The notes under the pieces: model-generated
Database searches by the model: none
Told to the model about the DNA's origin: nothing
What the model saw: the letters and a program-made list of their open reading frames with translations, nothing else
From: an uncultured Brachyspira sp.
Lineage (GTDB): Bacteria > Spirochaetota > Brachyspiria > Brachyspirales > Brachyspiraceae
Assembly (NCBI RefSeq): GCF_944390845.1
Contig: NZ_CALXRM010000013.1
Coordinates: 1-58,091, forward strand
Length of the DNA: 58,091 nucleotides
Reading direction: 5' to 3'
Made by a program: the position numbers and the translations under genes
Shown here: one piece after another, positions 38,166 to 47,542 of the stretch
How the letters are laid out: each line of letters starts with the position of its first letter
Position numbering within the stretch: position 1 is the first letter of the stretch

Positions 38166-38348
38166 ATTTGTTTCCTTAAAAATTAGTAATATATAAAACA
38201 GTTTATACAAGAAATAGAAATAAAACAATCAAAAAAAGTTTATGAAATTATGTATTTTTTGATTATTTAATATTATTTTATCAAGTATATATGTATTTTA
38301 TATAATAGTCAAATATGTATCGTAAAATAATAACATTATCATTAATTA

Positions 38349-39345
38349 TTATTGTTTTCTTATATCAGTGAATGAACCGCCTAAAAAAGTTTTCCAACCT
38401 TAATCTTTCTCATTTTCAGCATTAGGAACTATTAAAGTTGTAAGTTTAGAACATTCTATAAATACATCTCCTATATTATTGATAGTATTAGGTGTTGTAC
38501 CTAAATAAGTAAGAGTAGTTAATTGTCTAGAGAATGCAAATGCCATACTGCCTATTGATTTTATAGAAGCAGGTATTGTAAGCTCTGTAATGCTGCTGGA
38601 ATCAAAAGCAGAATCTCCTATTGATTCTAATGAAGAAGATAATTTTAATACTTCTATAAATGATCCGCTGAATGCCCCCATTCCTATTGATTTTACAGAA
38701 TCAGGAATTATTAATTCTTTCAATGCTTGAACATATAAAAAAGCCTGATCACCTATAGATTGAACACCATTACCTAGAGTTAATTTTTCTATGCTTTGAG
38801 AATTTTGAAATGCCATTTCTTTTATTGTAATTACTGAATCTGGAAGTGTTATCTCTTTTGTATTATATAAACTATCAAAAGACCTCATTTCTATAGTTTT
38901 TTTTATCTGTTGGAAAAGAAAAACTAACAACTATATTTTCAGCATTATCAATAATATTTCCAGAAAACATACCTGTTTTTACAGAACTATCTTTAAAATC
39001 AATATTTTTTAAATCCAACTCTATATTCATACTAGTATTAACTTTAACTGCTGCTTTTAAAACTAAAGTATATAAAGACTCATTAACATCTTGAGTATAA
39101 TCTTTAGGAGTACCTGTTAATATTACTCTATATGAATTCTTTTCAGAAAAATAGGCTTTTAAATTTTCTTCTATTTTTTGACTTATTACTGCATCTTCCT
39201 GACTTATGTCTATACCGTATTTTTTTATTAATAATTCTTCTTCGGTTGGACCTGTAGGAGGTGTAACTCCTGAATTATCATCGTTATTACTATTATCAGG
39301 AGATGTAGCATTATTTGAACATGAAACCAATACCAATAAATATTA
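38349..39345 (-). pseudogene. Decayed LRR (BspA-type) lipoprotein gene
   Basis: The 3' part has leucine-rich repeats of the LRR_5 kind (IPDSVKSIGMGAFSGS, TIPASIKSIGSMAFAFS). The 5' part, from LVSCSNNATSPDNSN, is in another frame. They join at a run of eight A in the gene (38897-38904 on the plus strand as T); seven would restore the frame. After NAENEKD an in-frame TAA is followed in the same frame by GWKTFLGGSFTDIRKQ and a stop at 38349-38351, which looks like the normal LRR_5 end after a nonsense change. The start codon and most of the signal peptide are missing. It is surely non-functional as read. Confidence 0.82.
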
Positions 39346-39702
39346 TTTTATATTCACGCCCTTCTTTCTTACATTCTTCTAATCTAGTTTTTATTTGTTC
39401 TTTTATTAAATTATCTTCTTGAGAAATATCTATTCCATATTTAATCGCTTCTGCATCCAAAATAGGATAAGGAGCCATTAAAGGAGGTTCTATATCAGTC
39501 CAAGGTATATCTGGTATTTCAGTACCGCCGCCGCCTTCATTGCACCATCTCCGCCGCTTCCACCATCACCGCCACCAGTATTGCCTCCATCTTCTGTACC
39601 ATTACCGGAATTACTGCCATTACTGCTTGGAGATATAACTGATGCTGAGCATGATACAAATATCAATGCTGACATAAATATTAATAAAATTTTTTTAATC
39701 AT
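39311..39702 (-). pseudogene. Truncated, frameshifted lipoprotein gene fused to the next one
   Basis: A full lipoprotein signal (MIKKILLIFMSALIFVSCS) leads into a Gly/Ser/Asn-rich linker. The frame is lost near 39540; restoring one G gives NEGGGGTEIPDIPWTD and then AIKYGIDISQEDNLI, parallel to IKKYGIDISQEDAVI in the next gene. After REYKIIFIG the sequence passes directly into the remnant signal peptide of the downstream gene. This looks like a deletion between two tandem paralogues, leaving a chimera. Confidence 0.75.
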
Positions 39703-39757
39703 ACTATTTTCCTACTTTAATGTACATTATTGTAATTATAATAAAAAGTATACAAAA

Positions 39758-41188
39758 TTAATAATCTCTTTCTATTACTTCGCTTATTGCATCATTAGTA
39801 TAAGGCAAATCAAAGAAATCAACTACTTCAGAAGTGATATTATCATATACTATTATATTAACCCCATTTGTAGTTTTTCTCAAATTGCTTCTGCTTATCA
39901 TTATTCTGCTTCCGCTGTCAACTACTAAATCATTATATTTATTAAGTTCTTTATGATAAAGATAATTAGTTTCACCCATTGAAGAAAATACTAATTTATT
40001 TTTATCTATAACATAAGAAACATTATTAGTATACATTTCATTAGTTATATTAAAATTAGAGTATAATCCTTTTACAACATTATCATTTGTAGAATATTCA
40101 CCAAGCATATTTATTACTATAGTATAATCATTAAGATTAGTTATTTTTGTAATATAATCATGAATATTATCTATATCTCTTAAATTCATATCATAAACTT
40201 TATTATACTCATATAAAGCATTTTTCTCCCAAGTGTCATAATTTGTATCGCCCCTTCTGTCAGGCAAATCAAAATTATCTTTTAAATATTTACCCAAGAA
40301 AGAAGTATATTTCTGAACTCCTTTATAATTTAAATGTCCTGAATCATTATAATCAGTCCAAAAATCTAAATCATAATCATCATAATAATGATTGAAATTC
40401 ATAAAAGGAACATCATATTCTTTTGCTATCTCTCCTACCCTATTAAAATGTCTAGCCTCATCATCAGTCATAGGAAACGGAGAAGCTATTACAACAATAG
40501 GAATATTATTTGTCTTAGCTAATTCTAATATTTTTCTATAATAAGTTTCCTGTTCTTCAAGTAATGGCAAACTATCTTTAATATTTTCTATATCCGGCCT
40601 TTGTACTGGGAATGTTTTATTATGAAAAGAATATCCCTTAAAATATTTATAATGATTATAATTATTGGCATAAGGTATAAAATCTTCATCTTTTAAATCT
40701 TTGTATCTGTTATGATATCTATACATAGGATTAATAAATTCATCAAATCTTTCTGCAGCTGTTACTTTTAGAGATTCAACTCTATTTTTTGACCATTTTA
40801 ATGAATAAGTAGCTGCCACAATTTGATAATCTACAACATTAGTTCTGCTTGCTGCAACAATATAAGACTCTAATGCAATTAATTTAGGCTTTTGATATTT
40901 TAATACTTCTACTAAATGATGATATGTACTCCAAATAGGCTGACTTCCTGAAGTAAAATTATAAGCTGCTATACCATATTCATTATACAAAATAGCAGGA
41001 TTAATATTATAATGAACATGGCTGCTTCCCATAAACATAACATCTATGCTGTTAGTTCCCTGTTCGTAAAAACTGTCACCCTGATATATACCATTCTCAT
41101 TTTTGAATCTTAAAACTCTGCCTGAACACCAAAGTAATGTAATAAATATCACTATAAAACAAATAATTTTTATCGTATTTCTTATCAT
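39758..41188 (-). CDS. SGNH-type membrane-anchored protein, AlgJ/DltD-like partner of MBOAT
   Basis: The 476-residue protein has one N-terminal membrane helix (about 6-24). An SGNH-like domain follows: VMFMGSSHVHYN (block I Ser), ALES, and DSGHLNYKG (catalytic Asp/His block), then a ~200-residue beta-rich C-terminal part. Such proteins work with MBOAT acyltransferases to move acyl groups onto extracytoplasmic polysaccharide. It is paralogous along its whole length to the protein at 44359. It is last in the minus-strand cluster; no clear ribosome-binding site was found. Confidence 0.78.
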   Translation of the reverse strand: MIRNTIKIICFIVIFITLLWCSGRVLRFKNENGIYQGDSFYEQGTNSIDVMFMGSSHVHYNINPAILYNEYGIAAYNFTSGSQPIWSTYHHLVEVLKYQKPKLIALESYIVAASRTNVVDYQIVAATYSLKWSKNRVESLKVTAAERFDEFINPMYRYHNRYKDLKDEDFIPYANNYNHYKYFKGYSFHNKTFPVQRPDIENIKDSLPLLEEQETYYRKILELAKTNNIPIVVIASPFPMTDDEARHFNRVGEIAKEYDVPFMNFNHYYDDYDLDFWTDYNDSGHLNYKGVQKYTSFLGKYLKDNFDLPDRRGDTNYDTWEKNALYEYNKVYDMNLRDIDNIHDYITKITNLNDYTIVINMLGEYSTNDNVVKGLYSNFNITNEMYTNNVSYVIDKNKLVFSSMGETNYLYHKELNKYNDLVVDSGSRIMISRSNLRKTTNGVNIIVYDNITSEVVDFFDLPYTNDAISEVIERDY

Positions 41189-41214
41189 ATTATAAACAGC
41201 CTATTATTAAATTA

Positions 41215-41775
41215 TTAAACTTGATTAAAATACTCTTTACTCAATATAGAATAAATTGCAGCATCAACAAGTCCTGTATTATCCCTATAAACGCTTCTTA
41301 ATACACCTTCTTTTTTTAATCCGCATTTAAGCATCACTTTACCAGAGTTTATATTATTAACATTGTGAGCCGCTTCTATTCTATTAGCTTTAACTTCTTC
41401 AAAAAAGAATTTAATAATCATAGAAAAAGCCTCTGATGTAATGCCTTGATGCCAATATTTCCTTGATATGCAATATCCTACTCTAATACAATCTATATTA
41501 TCATTTGCATCAACGGATCCTATACTTCCAAGCAAGAAATTATTCTCTTTTAGTACAATAGCCCATTGATAAAAATCTTTATAACAGTATTGACTAGTCC
41601 ATTCAGTTAAAATTATTCTGCTTTCCTCAACATTTTTATGAGTTCGCCAAATTAAATATTTAGTAACTTCATCATCGCTAGCCCAATTATTATACATATC
41701 CTCTGCATCTTCTATTTTAAATCTTCTAAGCAATAATCTTTCACTTTCTAATTGTATTGTTCCTTTATAGTTCAT
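41215..41775 (-). CDS. GNAT N-acetyltransferase, RimJ-like
   Basis: The frame is open from 41946, but the ATG at 41775 begins MNYKGTIQLESERLLLRRF, the normal start of the RimJ/RimL-like Acetyltransf_3 group, giving 186 residues. The acetyl-CoA region has VGYCISRKYWHQGITSEA, with further family segments NVNNINSGKVMLKCGLKKEG. The substrate is unknown; it may be a ribosomal protein or a small amine. It lies between methyltransferase and SGNH genes, all on the minus strand. Confidence 0.85.
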   Translation of the reverse strand: MNYKGTIQLESERLLLRRFKIEDAEDMYNNWASDDEVTKYLIWRTHKNVEESRIILTEWTSQYCYKDFYQWAIVLKENNFLLGSIGSVDANDNIDCIRVGYCISRKYWHQGITSEAFSMIIKFFFEEVKANRIEAAHNVNNINSGKVMLKCGLKKEGVLRSVYRDNTGLVDAAIYSILSKEYFNQV

Positions 41776-41848
41776 AATTTTCTTCACAAAAAATATTTTT
41801 TTATAATTTTTTTTATTATTTATTAAGTAATCAACCACATTATAATAA

Positions 41849-42604
41849 TTATAAAAAACTACATTCAAATAAAAACATATCACATTTATCATTAACTGCA
41901 ATTTCCTTTTCAAAAGAAGAAAATGTTTTAACTTGAGTAAATCCAACTTCTTTTAAATACTGCTCCATTTCACCATATTTATAAAGGTGCGTCTGAAAAT
42001 CCATAAACTCACTTTGAAGTAATTCTGTATTATTATACATTTCATAAATTGATGGCGAAAACTGAGTTTGAGTTTGTTCTTCATAATAATTTTTTGATTT
42101 AAGCACTATTTCAAAATTTTCTCTTGTTTTAACGGATACAGCAATATTATAATCATTATCATCTATACATCTATTTTTTATTGTATCAACTGCAAAAACA
42201 AATTTACCAGTCTTTAAAAGCCAGTTCTTTATTCTTATTAGAATTTGTTTGCAAATATCAATATCTGTAAACAATGATACTGAACCTGAACTGATAAATA
42301 TATAATCAAATTTTTCTTTCGGATCATATTTCATAATATCAGTATGAACTGTTTTTGCATCAGGAAATTTTAATTTTAGTTTTTGCAGCATTTCATTAGA
42401 CATATCTATTCCTGTTATGTCAAACCCTCTTTCTATAAATGGAATAAGAAATCTTCCGCTTCCGCATAAAGGTTCTAAAATCTTTTTACCTTTTTCAGCA
42501 TAAGATAGATAAAAGTTTAATTCATCTTCAGGTGCTCTTTCATGCAGTATCTCATACATTTCAGTACAAAGACTGCCATAATAATTTTTTCTAACTTCAC
42601 TCAT
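41849..42604 (-). CDS. Class I SAM-dependent methyltransferase
   Basis: The 251-residue protein has motif I ILEPLCGSGRFLIPF, the strand-2 segment GIDMSNEML, TDIMKYDPKEKFDYIFISSGS, and GKFVFAVDTI. CGSGR in place of GCGTG is a known variant in this fold. The substrate is unknown. GGAG precedes the ATG, and it starts 12 bases after the MBOAT gene, so they are probably co-transcribed. Confidence 0.83.
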   Translation of the reverse strand: MSEVRKNYYGSLCTEMYEILHERAPEDELNFYLSYAEKGKKILEPLCGSGRFLIPFIERGFDITGIDMSNEMLQKLKLKFPDAKTVHTDIMKYDPKEKFDYIFISSGSVSLFTDIDICKQILIRIKNWLLKTGKFVFAVDTIKNRCIDDNDYNIAVSVKTRENFEIVLKSKNYYEEQTQTQFSPSIYEMYNNTELLQSEFMDFQTHLYKYGEMEQYLKEVGFTQVKTFSSFEKEIAVNDKCDMFLFECSFL

Positions 42605-42615
42605 TTTTATAACTC

Positions 42616-44091
42616 CTAAAATTGGAAATATATAAACTGCTTAGGATCAAAACCTGCACCATATTTTCCATATATTATAATGAAGAATAACAAGAAAAAT
42701 ATTACTGCCCATCTGAAATACAAACACTGATCTTTTAAAAACTCATAAATAGTTTGTTTCTTTATATACTTTATTAAATCAACTAAAAACAGCACTATCA
42801 AAGATATTATAAGTATATTCATTTCAAAACGGTCTAATCCTAGTTTGTATAATGAACCGTCAAATATACGCCATAAATCTACTTTAGTAAACATTCTCTG
42901 TATATAGTAAAAAGCATCATGTATAGTTTCTGCTCTGAAAAATATCCAAGCCAAATCTACTATTATAAAAGTGCAAATTACTTCCAAAAATTTAAAGCTG
43001 AAACTTTGTACTTTTACACCTAATTTATTTAAAATATTATTTTTGAATTTTAAAGTAAGATCTTCTATTATATGGCATATTCCATGTATGGCTCCCCAAG
43101 CTATAAAAGTAAAATTAGCTCCATGCCATAATCCGCTTACTAAAAAAGTCACTAATATATTAAAACTCTTTCTAAACTTTGAACATCTGTTTCCGCCCAA
43201 AGGTATATAAAGATAATCTCTAAACCAAGTAGATAAAGATATATGCCATCTTCCCCAAAATTCTTTTATGCTTCTTGCAAAATATGGAGTATTAAAGTTT
43301 TCCATTAAATCTATACCCATAACTTTGGCCGTTCCTATTGCTATAAGTGAATAGCTAGCAAAATCACAATATATCTGAACTGCAAAAAGCATTGCTGATA
43401 ATACTAATTCGCTTGTATTATAAATATAATATCTATTAAATACAGTATCTACTAATATAGAAGCCCTATCCGCTATTACCATTTTTTGAAAATAACCGAA
43501 AAGCATTAAAATAAGACCTTCAGTTATTCTTTGATAATCGAATCTTTTTATTTTATCCATATTCTGTATTTGACCAAGTAAATGTTTTGAACGCTCTATA
43601 GGTCCAGCCACTAATTGAGGAAAGAATGAAACAAACAAGGCATATTTAATGATATTCTTTTCTGACTTTATTTCACCTCTGTAAACATCTATAGTATAGC
43701 TTAATGCTTGGAATGTATAAAATGATATTCCTACAGGCAGCACTATATCAAAAGGCTTTTCTATCAATTGTATATTGAATGCTGATAAAAGCATATTTAT
43801 ATTTAATAGAAGAAAATCGAAATATTTAAAAAATATCAGTATTGCAATATTTATTATAAAACTAAATGCCACTACTATTCTTTTATATTTTAATTTTTCT
43901 ATTAATACACCGCTTAAAAAAGTTACAACGGTAGAAGTTGCCATTAATAGGGCATATTTAGGATTCCAAAACATATAAAAGATATAACTTGCTATGAAAA
44001 GACAAATATATCTTAGTTTCTTTGGAAATATCCAATATAAAATAAGTGTTATAGGAAAAAATATTAAAAAATCCGTAGAATTAAACAACAT
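42616..44091 (-). CDS. MBOAT acyltransferase, AlgI-like (copy 1)
   Basis: The 491-residue polytopic protein has MBOAT signatures: YWIFPKKLRYICLF near the start, LPVGISFYTFQALSYTIDVY, FFPQLVAGPIERS, NFNTPYFARSIKEFWGRWHIS, LGGNRCSKFRKSFNI and the catalytic His region VSGLWHGANFTFIAWG. It should transfer acyl, usually acetyl, groups across the membrane to a surface sugar. It is near-identical over long stretches to copy 2 at 45822. Its SGNH partner is probably the gene at 39758, from which it is separated by the methyltransferase and GNAT genes. Confidence 0.92.
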   Translation of the reverse strand: MLFNSTDFLIFFPITLILYWIFPKKLRYICLFIASYIFYMFWNPKYALLMATSTVVTFLSGVLIEKLKYKRIVVAFSFIINIAILIFFKYFDFLLLNINMLLSAFNIQLIEKPFDIVLPVGISFYTFQALSYTIDVYRGEIKSEKNIIKYALFVSFFPQLVAGPIERSKHLLGQIQNMDKIKRFDYQRITEGLILMLFGYFQKMVIADRASILVDTVFNRYYIYNTSELVLSAMLFAVQIYCDFASYSLIAIGTAKVMGIDLMENFNTPYFARSIKEFWGRWHISLSTWFRDYLYIPLGGNRCSKFRKSFNILVTFLVSGLWHGANFTFIAWGAIHGICHIIEDLTLKFKNNILNKLGVKVQSFSFKFLEVICTFIIVDLAWIFFRAETIHDAFYYIQRMFTKVDLWRIFDGSLYKLGLDRFEMNILIISLIVLFLVDLIKYIKKQTIYEFLKDQCLYFRWAVIFFLLFFIIIYGKYGAGFDPKQFIYFQF

Positions 44092-44181
44092 TTACATAAC
44101 TCATAATAATACTAAAATATAAATTTATAACTTATGAAACTATTAATTGTAATATGAATTACAAAAAAAGTACAATTAAAT

Positions 44182-44262
44182 TATAAAATACTTGATAAAA
44201 AAATAATAATATTATATCATTTTTTCAACTTGGGGAGCTTGAAAAGGCTGAGAGGAAATTTA
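44182..44262 (+). repeat. 81-bp direct repeat, copy 1, carrying half a TPP riboswitch
   Basis: This is identical to 49388-49468. It contains a promoter (TTGATA 44192-44197, 17 bases, TATCAT 44215-44220) and the 5' half of a TPP riboswitch (GGGGAGC...GGCTGAGAGG). The 3' half (CCCTT...GGGTAATGCCAGCG) is absent, so it cannot bind the ligand. It lies on the plus strand between two minus-strand genes and would produce antisense RNA into the gene at 44359. Confidence 0.85.
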
Positions 44263-44358
44263 TTTAACTTTATATTAAAACTTCAACTATTAATAAGTCT
44301 AAATAATATAAATTCCATATTTTAGATAACATTTAATTATATAATAAAAAAATAATTA

Positions 44359-45807
44359 TTATCTCTTAATTGTAGGATTTATAGAATTTCCTTTATATTC
44401 CAAATATATATTATCAACTATAACCTCAGTAAATTTATCATAAATAACCATATTAATTCCATTTTTTGTCTTAATATAATTTGTTCTATTTATAGATAAT
44501 TTTTGTCCGCTATCAGCAACCAAATCAGTATAGCTTCCTATTTCATCATAAAATAAATATCGATTTGATCCAGATGAAGAATATATAAGTTTATTATTAT
44601 CCACAACATAAGAAGCATTTTTTAAATATATATTGTTAATATTAAAATTTGTAGATATATTTTTGATAATAGCATCATTTTTTTTATAATTACCAAGCAT
44701 AGTAATACCTATAACATAATCCTCAGCATTTTTTACTTTTTCTATATATTCATTCAAGTTTTTAGACTGTTTCAGTTCTATATTATATATGCCTTTATAT
44801 TCATATTTAGCATTCATCTCCCAAGAATAATATTTAGGATCACCTCTTCTGTCAGGCAAATCATAATTTTCTTTTAAATATTTCCCTAAATATCTAGTAA
44901 ACTTTTCTGCACCTTTATAATTTAAATGTCCCCATTTATCAGAAAAATCTGTATTAAAATCTAAATTATATTTACCATAATTAAAATTAAAATTAATAAA
45001 ATGAATACCATATTCATTGGCTATTTTCATAATGGCATTATATTGCTCTTGAATGTAATTTGTATCATTAAATTTAAATAACTTTTGCTCGTATGTATAT
45101 ACATTATATGGTGATTTTATAATCAATATTGGTATTTGATTTTTCTGTGCTAATTCAATTATAATTCTATAATATTTCTCACTTTTCCAATATAAATTAC
45201 CAATATTAGTAGTATGATATTCAATTGGAATATTATTAATGTTAGAACGAATATAAAAAATATTTCCTTTAAAATATTTATAACTATCTTTTTTAATAAA
45301 ATCATTAAAAGTTAAATCCGAATATCTGTTATGATATTGATAAAAAGGATTGATAAAACTAACCCATTCTTTTTTTGTACGGCTAGTTTTTATATTTTCT
45401 ATAAAAGTTTTAGAAAAATTTAACCCATAAAATGTTCGATGAATAAATGAATTATAGTATTCTTTATTTAAAAGAATCATAAGCGATTCTAATATAATTA
45501 ATTTAGGTTTTTGTGTTTTTAACGCCTCTTTTAAATAAAAATAAGTATTCCATATAGGCTGTGCTGGTGAACACATATCATATGATGATATTCCATATAA
45601 ACTATATAAATAAAATGGATATATATTGGCATATGCATGACTACTTCCTAATATCAATACATCTATAGAATTATTTTCTAATTTATAAAACGAATCTAAT
45701 TGCTTAATACCATCATCATATTTAAATCTTAATACTCTGCTTACAGAGTAAAGTAATATACAAAATATTAATATAAAAGAAATAATCTTTATAGCTTTTA
45801 TTTTCAT
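44359..45807 (-). CDS. SGNH-type membrane-anchored protein, AlgJ/DltD-like (copy 2)
   Basis: The 482-residue paralogue of the protein at 39758 has the same layout: N-terminal helix, VLILGSSHAYANIYP, LESL, and WGHLNYKGAEKFTRYLGKYL, then a similar C-terminal part ending with Ile-rich strands. It starts 14 bases after MBOAT copy 2, so the two form a clear pair. Divergence from copy 1 is much greater than for the MBOAT partners. That may reflect different acceptor specificity. Confidence 0.78.
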   Translation of the reverse strand: MKIKAIKIISFILIFCILLYSVSRVLRFKYDDGIKQLDSFYKLENNSIDVLILGSSHAYANIYPFYLYSLYGISSYDMCSPAQPIWNTYFYLKEALKTQKPKLIILESLMILLNKEYYNSFIHRTFYGLNFSKTFIENIKTSRTKKEWVSFINPFYQYHNRYSDLTFNDFIKKDSYKYFKGNIFYIRSNINNIPIEYHTTNIGNLYWKSEKYYRIIIELAQKNQIPILIIKSPYNVYTYEQKLFKFNDTNYIQEQYNAIMKIANEYGIHFINFNFNYGKYNLDFNTDFSDKWGHLNYKGAEKFTRYLGKYLKENYDLPDRRGDPKYYSWEMNAKYEYKGIYNIELKQSKNLNEYIEKVKNAEDYVIGITMLGNYKKNDAIIKNISTNFNINNIYLKNASYVVDNNKLIYSSSGSNRYLFYDEIGSYTDLVADSGQKLSINRTNYIKTKNGINMVIYDKFTEVIVDNIYLEYKGNSINPTIKR

Positions 45808-45821
45808 AAATAACTCACATA

Positions 45822-47297
45822 TTAAAATTGGAAATATATAAACTGTTTAGGATCAAATCCTGCTCCGTACTTACCATAAACAATTATGTAAAAAATCAAA
45901 AATAACATTACAAACCATCTGAAATATAAATTCTGTTTACTTAAAAATTCAAATATATTCTCTTTTCTTATATACTTTATTAAATCTACTGACATCAATA
46001 TAAACAATGCTATGATAAGTAAGTTCATCTCAAATCTATTCAAGCCCAAAGTATATAAAGTACCGTCAAATAATGTCCATAAATCTATTCTTGTAAATAT
46101 TCTTTGTATGTAGAAAATAGCATCATGTATAGTTTCTGCTCTAAAAAATATCCAAGCTAAATCTACTATTATAAAAGTAATTATGATTTCTAATATTATG
46201 AAACTAAATACATTTGTTTTGATATTGAACTTATTGAAATATTTTTCCTTAATAGGCTTCAATTGTTCTTCTATTATGTGGAATATTCCATGTATAGCCC
46301 CCCAAGCTATAAAAGTAAAATTAGCTCCATGCCATAATCCGCTTACTAAAAAGGTTACTAATATATTAAAGCTCTTTCTAAACTTTGAACATCTATTTCC
46401 ACCCAAAGGTATATAAAGATAATCTCTGAACCAAGTAGATAATGATATATGCCATCTGCCCCAAAACTCTTTTATTCCTCTAGCAAAATAAGGAGTATTA
46501 AAGTTTTCCATCAAATTAATACCCATAACTTTAGCTGTTCCTATTGCTATGAGTGAATAGCTTCCAAAATCACAATATATCTGTATAGCAAAAAATACTG
46601 CCGCCAAAATTAAAGCCATACTGTTGTATTCATAATAGGCATTAAAAACTGTATCAACTAATATTGCTGCTCTGTCTGCTATTACCATCTTTTGAAAATA
46701 ACCAAAAAGCATTAATAATAAACCTTCCGTTATTCTATCATAATCAAATCTTTTTATTTTATCTAAATTGTCCACCTGAATAAGCAAGTTTCTAGAACGT
46801 TCTATTGGACCAGCTACAAGCTGCGGAAAGAATGATACAAACAAGGCATACTTAATTATATTTTTCTCTGACTTTATCTCACCCCTATAAACATCTATAG
46901 TATAACTTAATGCCTGAAAAGTATAAAATGATATTCCAACAGGTAAAATAATATCAAAAGGCTTTTCTATTAATTTAATATTAAATATAGACAAAACTAT
47001 ATTAATATTCTGAAGAAGAAAATCAAAATATTTGAAAAATATTAATATGGCTAAATTTATAATAAAACTAAAAGCTACTACTGTTCTTTTATATTTTAAT
47101 TTCTCTATTAATACTCCGCTTAAAAATGTTATAACTGTAGAAGTTCCCATTAACAAAGCGTACTTAGGGTTCCAAAACATATAAAATGTGTAGCTGGCTA
47201 TGAATAAACAAATATATCTATACTTTTTAGGAAATATCCAGTATAAAATAAGTGTTATAGGAAAAAATATCATGAATTCTGTGGAATTAAATAACAT
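45822..47297 (-). CDS. MBOAT acyltransferase, AlgI-like (copy 2)
   Basis: The 491-residue AlgI-like protein has the same motifs as copy 1, including VAGPIERSRNLL, NFNTPYFARGIKEFWGRWHIS and SGLWHGANFTFIAWG with the catalytic His. GGAG lies eight bases before the ATG. Its 5' region holds the (TTTGG)n tract at 47339-47392 and a promoter (TTGATT, 16 bases, TATAAT) upstream of the tract, so expression may vary with repeat number. Confidence 0.92.
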   Translation of the reverse strand: MLFNSTEFMIFFPITLILYWIFPKKYRYICLFIASYTFYMFWNPKYALLMGTSTVITFLSGVLIEKLKYKRTVVAFSFIINLAILIFFKYFDFLLQNINIVLSIFNIKLIEKPFDIILPVGISFYTFQALSYTIDVYRGEIKSEKNIIKYALFVSFFPQLVAGPIERSRNLLIQVDNLDKIKRFDYDRITEGLLLMLFGYFQKMVIADRAAILVDTVFNAYYEYNSMALILAAVFFAIQIYCDFGSYSLIAIGTAKVMGINLMENFNTPYFARGIKEFWGRWHISLSTWFRDYLYIPLGGNRCSKFRKSFNILVTFLVSGLWHGANFTFIAWGAIHGIFHIIEEQLKPIKEKYFNKFNIKTNVFSFIILEIIITFIIVDLAWIFFRAETIHDAIFYIQRIFTRIDLWTLFDGTLYTLGLNRFEMNLLIIALFILMSVDLIKYIRKENIFEFLSKQNLYFRWFVMLFLIFYIIVYGKYGAGFDPKQFIYFQF

Positions 47298-47338
47298 TAT
47301 TTAACTCCAAGAAAAAAATGCAAAAGTATTCTATTCTA

Positions 47339-47392
47339 TTTGGTTTGGTTTGGTTTGGTTTGGTTTGGTTTGGTTTGGTTTGGTTTGGTTTG
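47339..47392. repeat. (TTTGG)n pentanucleotide tract, about 11 units
   Basis: Ten perfect TGGTT units plus partial flanking units run without interruption over 54 bases. It lies 42 bases upstream of the MBOAT copy 2 start and about 150 bases upstream of the divergent gene at 47543. On the MBOAT strand an in-frame stop separates it from the ATG, so it is not coding. Confidence 0.97.
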
Positions 47393-47411
47393 TACTTATT
47401 CATAGGAATGC

Positions 47412-47439
47412 ATTATATAATATAACAAAGAAAAATCAA
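47412..47439 (-). promoter_or_regulatory. Sigma70-like promoter for MBOAT copy 2
   Basis: On the minus strand TTGATT (47434-47439), 16 bases, TATAAT (47412-47417). The start site would be near 47405, placing the pentanucleotide tract inside the leader RNA. Alternative -10-like TAGAAT boxes lie between the tract and the gene. Confidence 0.55.
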
Positions 47440-47542
47440 TAACTAAAATAAAAAATATATAAAATAATTAAAATCACTTGATTTTTTTTATATATCTTGT
47501 AAAGTTCAAATTGAATTAACTAAAAACTTTCAAGGACTTTTT

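Noticed and set aside
44182..44262. Second functional TPP riboswitch
   Set aside because: The 3' half of the aptamer is missing and the flanking genes are on the opposite strand.
47339..47392. Pentanucleotide tract as a coding phase-variation switch
   Set aside because: On the MBOAT strand an in-frame TAA lies between the tract and the start codon, and the divergent gene starts about 150 bases away, so any effect must be on transcription or the leader.
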